From: an uncultured Porphyromonas sp.
GTDB lineage: Bacteria > Bacteroidota > Bacteroidia > Bacteroidales > Porphyromonadaceae
Direction: 5' to 3'
Length of the DNA stretch: 64,000 nucleotides
Assembly: GCA_943912835.1 (NCBI GenBank)
Contig: CALTVJ010000003.1
Coordinates: forward strand, 1 to 64,000
Part shown: positions 63,402-64,000 of the stretch, piece after piece
How the letters are laid out: each line of letters begins with the position of its first letter
Position numbering within the stretch: the first letter of the stretch is position 1
The notes under the pieces: model-generated
Seen by the model: the letters and a program-made list of their open reading frames with translations, nothing else
Told to the model about the DNA's origin: nothing
The model's database searches: none
Translations under genes and position numbers: made by a program

Positions 63402-63557
63402 GTTTAAGTCGTCTCGTCTACATCACTTAGATTTAGATCAAATTTCGCTGACCACAACTATATATAAAGGAAGTCAAAAGAAAGAATCTACTACCTATGC
63501 GATACGAGATGAAGTTCAGACTTTTTTTGTCAGTCAAATACTTAAATACATTAGATT

Positions 63558-64000
63558 ATGCTCTTCGGTCTTGACGCCTGGCTCTTTTGGATGCTACTAG
63601 CGATTGTCCTATTTATTGCGGAGCTATTTACGCCTAGTTTCTTTTTAGCATGTCTAGGAATTGGAGCTGCAATAGCTGTTATCCCCTCTCTCTTGGATTT
63701 GGGCTTAGCTTGGCAGCTCGCGTTCTTCTCTATCGGCAGCCTACTATCGATCCTTTTCATACGCCCACTAATCAACAAACGCAAAGGGCAAGTATATAGC
63801 TCTGGTATTGATGGGCTTGTGGGTAAACGCCTACGCCTATCAACAGATATTCCTACCGATGGCTACACCGAGCTTCCCATTGATGGTGATGTATGGCGTG
63901 TAGAGATGAGAGACAAAAGTTTCTGCCCCAAGGGGACATCAATTCTTATTACAGGTTATAATGGCATCATATTGCAAGCCAGCGTAGTCTCAGAATCTTA
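63558..64000 (+). CDS. NfeD-like membrane protein (cut by window edge)
   Basis: 147 complete codons from the ATG at 63558; the last two bases of the window are TA, so the stop may be the next base or the gene may continue. Two to three membrane helices (about 8-70, with FIAELFTPSFFLACLGIGAAIA) precede a soluble OB-fold domain (about 80-145, with GLVGKRLRLSTD and GDVWRVEMRDKS). NfeD partners usually lie beside a stomatin/SPFH gene, which would be just right of the window. Confidence 0.85.
   Translation, partial: MLFGLDAWLFWMLLAIVLFIAELFTPSFFLACLGIGAAIAVIPSLLDLGLAWQLAFFSIGSLLSILFIRPLINKRKGQVYSSGIDGLVGKRLRLSTDIPTDGYTELPIDGDVWRVEMRDKSFCPKGTSILITGYNGIILQASVVSES

Noticed and set aside
63551..63784. 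77-codon minus-strand frame at the right edge
   Set aside because: It is antisense to the NfeD-like gene, which has clear membrane helices and an OB-fold domain.

Overview
The window looks like chromosome from the phylum Bacteroidota, most likely a Porphyromonas-like member of the Bacteroidales. The grounds are the phylum-type promoter core TAnnTTTG (often with an upstream TTTG) before many genes, an LpxC-FabZ fusion, and many Bacteroidota-restricted families (DUF4105, DUF4271, DUF4286, DUF4295, DUF4494, DUF5606, DUF2851, PCMD lipoprotein, GH92 mannosidase). The genus call is inference. Most of the window is housekeeping DNA. I see no phage, insertion sequence transposase or CRISPR array, but there are two families of small non-coding repeats.

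Left part (1-31,000): a small membrane protein gene; an ECF sigma factor with a coiled-coil membrane protein; a long minus-strand operon of glucosaminidase, purM, prfA, pyrF, lpxD, lpxC-fabZ and lpxA (cell wall, purine and pyrimidine synthesis, translation termination, lipid A); secA; a degenerate alkaline-phosphatase-like protein with a DUF4105 membrane protein; an operon of DUF4494, yggS, GH92, ClC channel and glycosyltransferase; a lipoprotein; tRNA-Lys(CTT); an asparaginase, metallo-beta-lactamase-fold and rsmI operon divergent from a tyrosine phosphatase; a CoA transferase; and a translation cluster rplM-rpsI-rpsB-tsf-rpmE2 with structured leaders.

Middle (31,000-47,400): recA-gmk; a MATE exporter, membrane phosphoesterase and RNase H operon; rpmB-rpmG-DUF4295; a lone CbiM-CbiN fusion; enolase; a small iron-sulfur protein; then a plus-strand run fabI, HAD phosphatase, DUF4271, hemD, rnpA, DUF4286, ruvC followed by three cell-surface genes (a beta-barrel resembling the C-terminal half of DUF5686, a PCMD lipoprotein and a small beta-barrel).

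Right part (47,400-64,000): leuS, YitT, mannose-1-phosphate guanylyltransferase and DUF2851; an operon of S41 protease, FHA protein and DtxR/FeoA regulator whose leader contains a MITE-like repeat; a large fimbrillin-like lipoprotein preceded by an uncatalogued 46-residue cistron; NlpC/P60 peptidase; DUF5606; kbl; and the start of an NfeD-like gene cut by the window edge.

The items most worth a second look are the 46-residue cistron with its internal GC hairpin ahead of the large lipoprotein, the MITE-like and CTACCGAGACGA-type palindromic repeats, the metal-site-depleted phosphatase-like protein, the stand-alone CbiMN, the terminator wrapped around the stop codon of the glycosyltransferase gene, and the structured RNA elements around rplM and between rpsB and tsf. 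No single region can be shown from sequence alone to be a new biological system.
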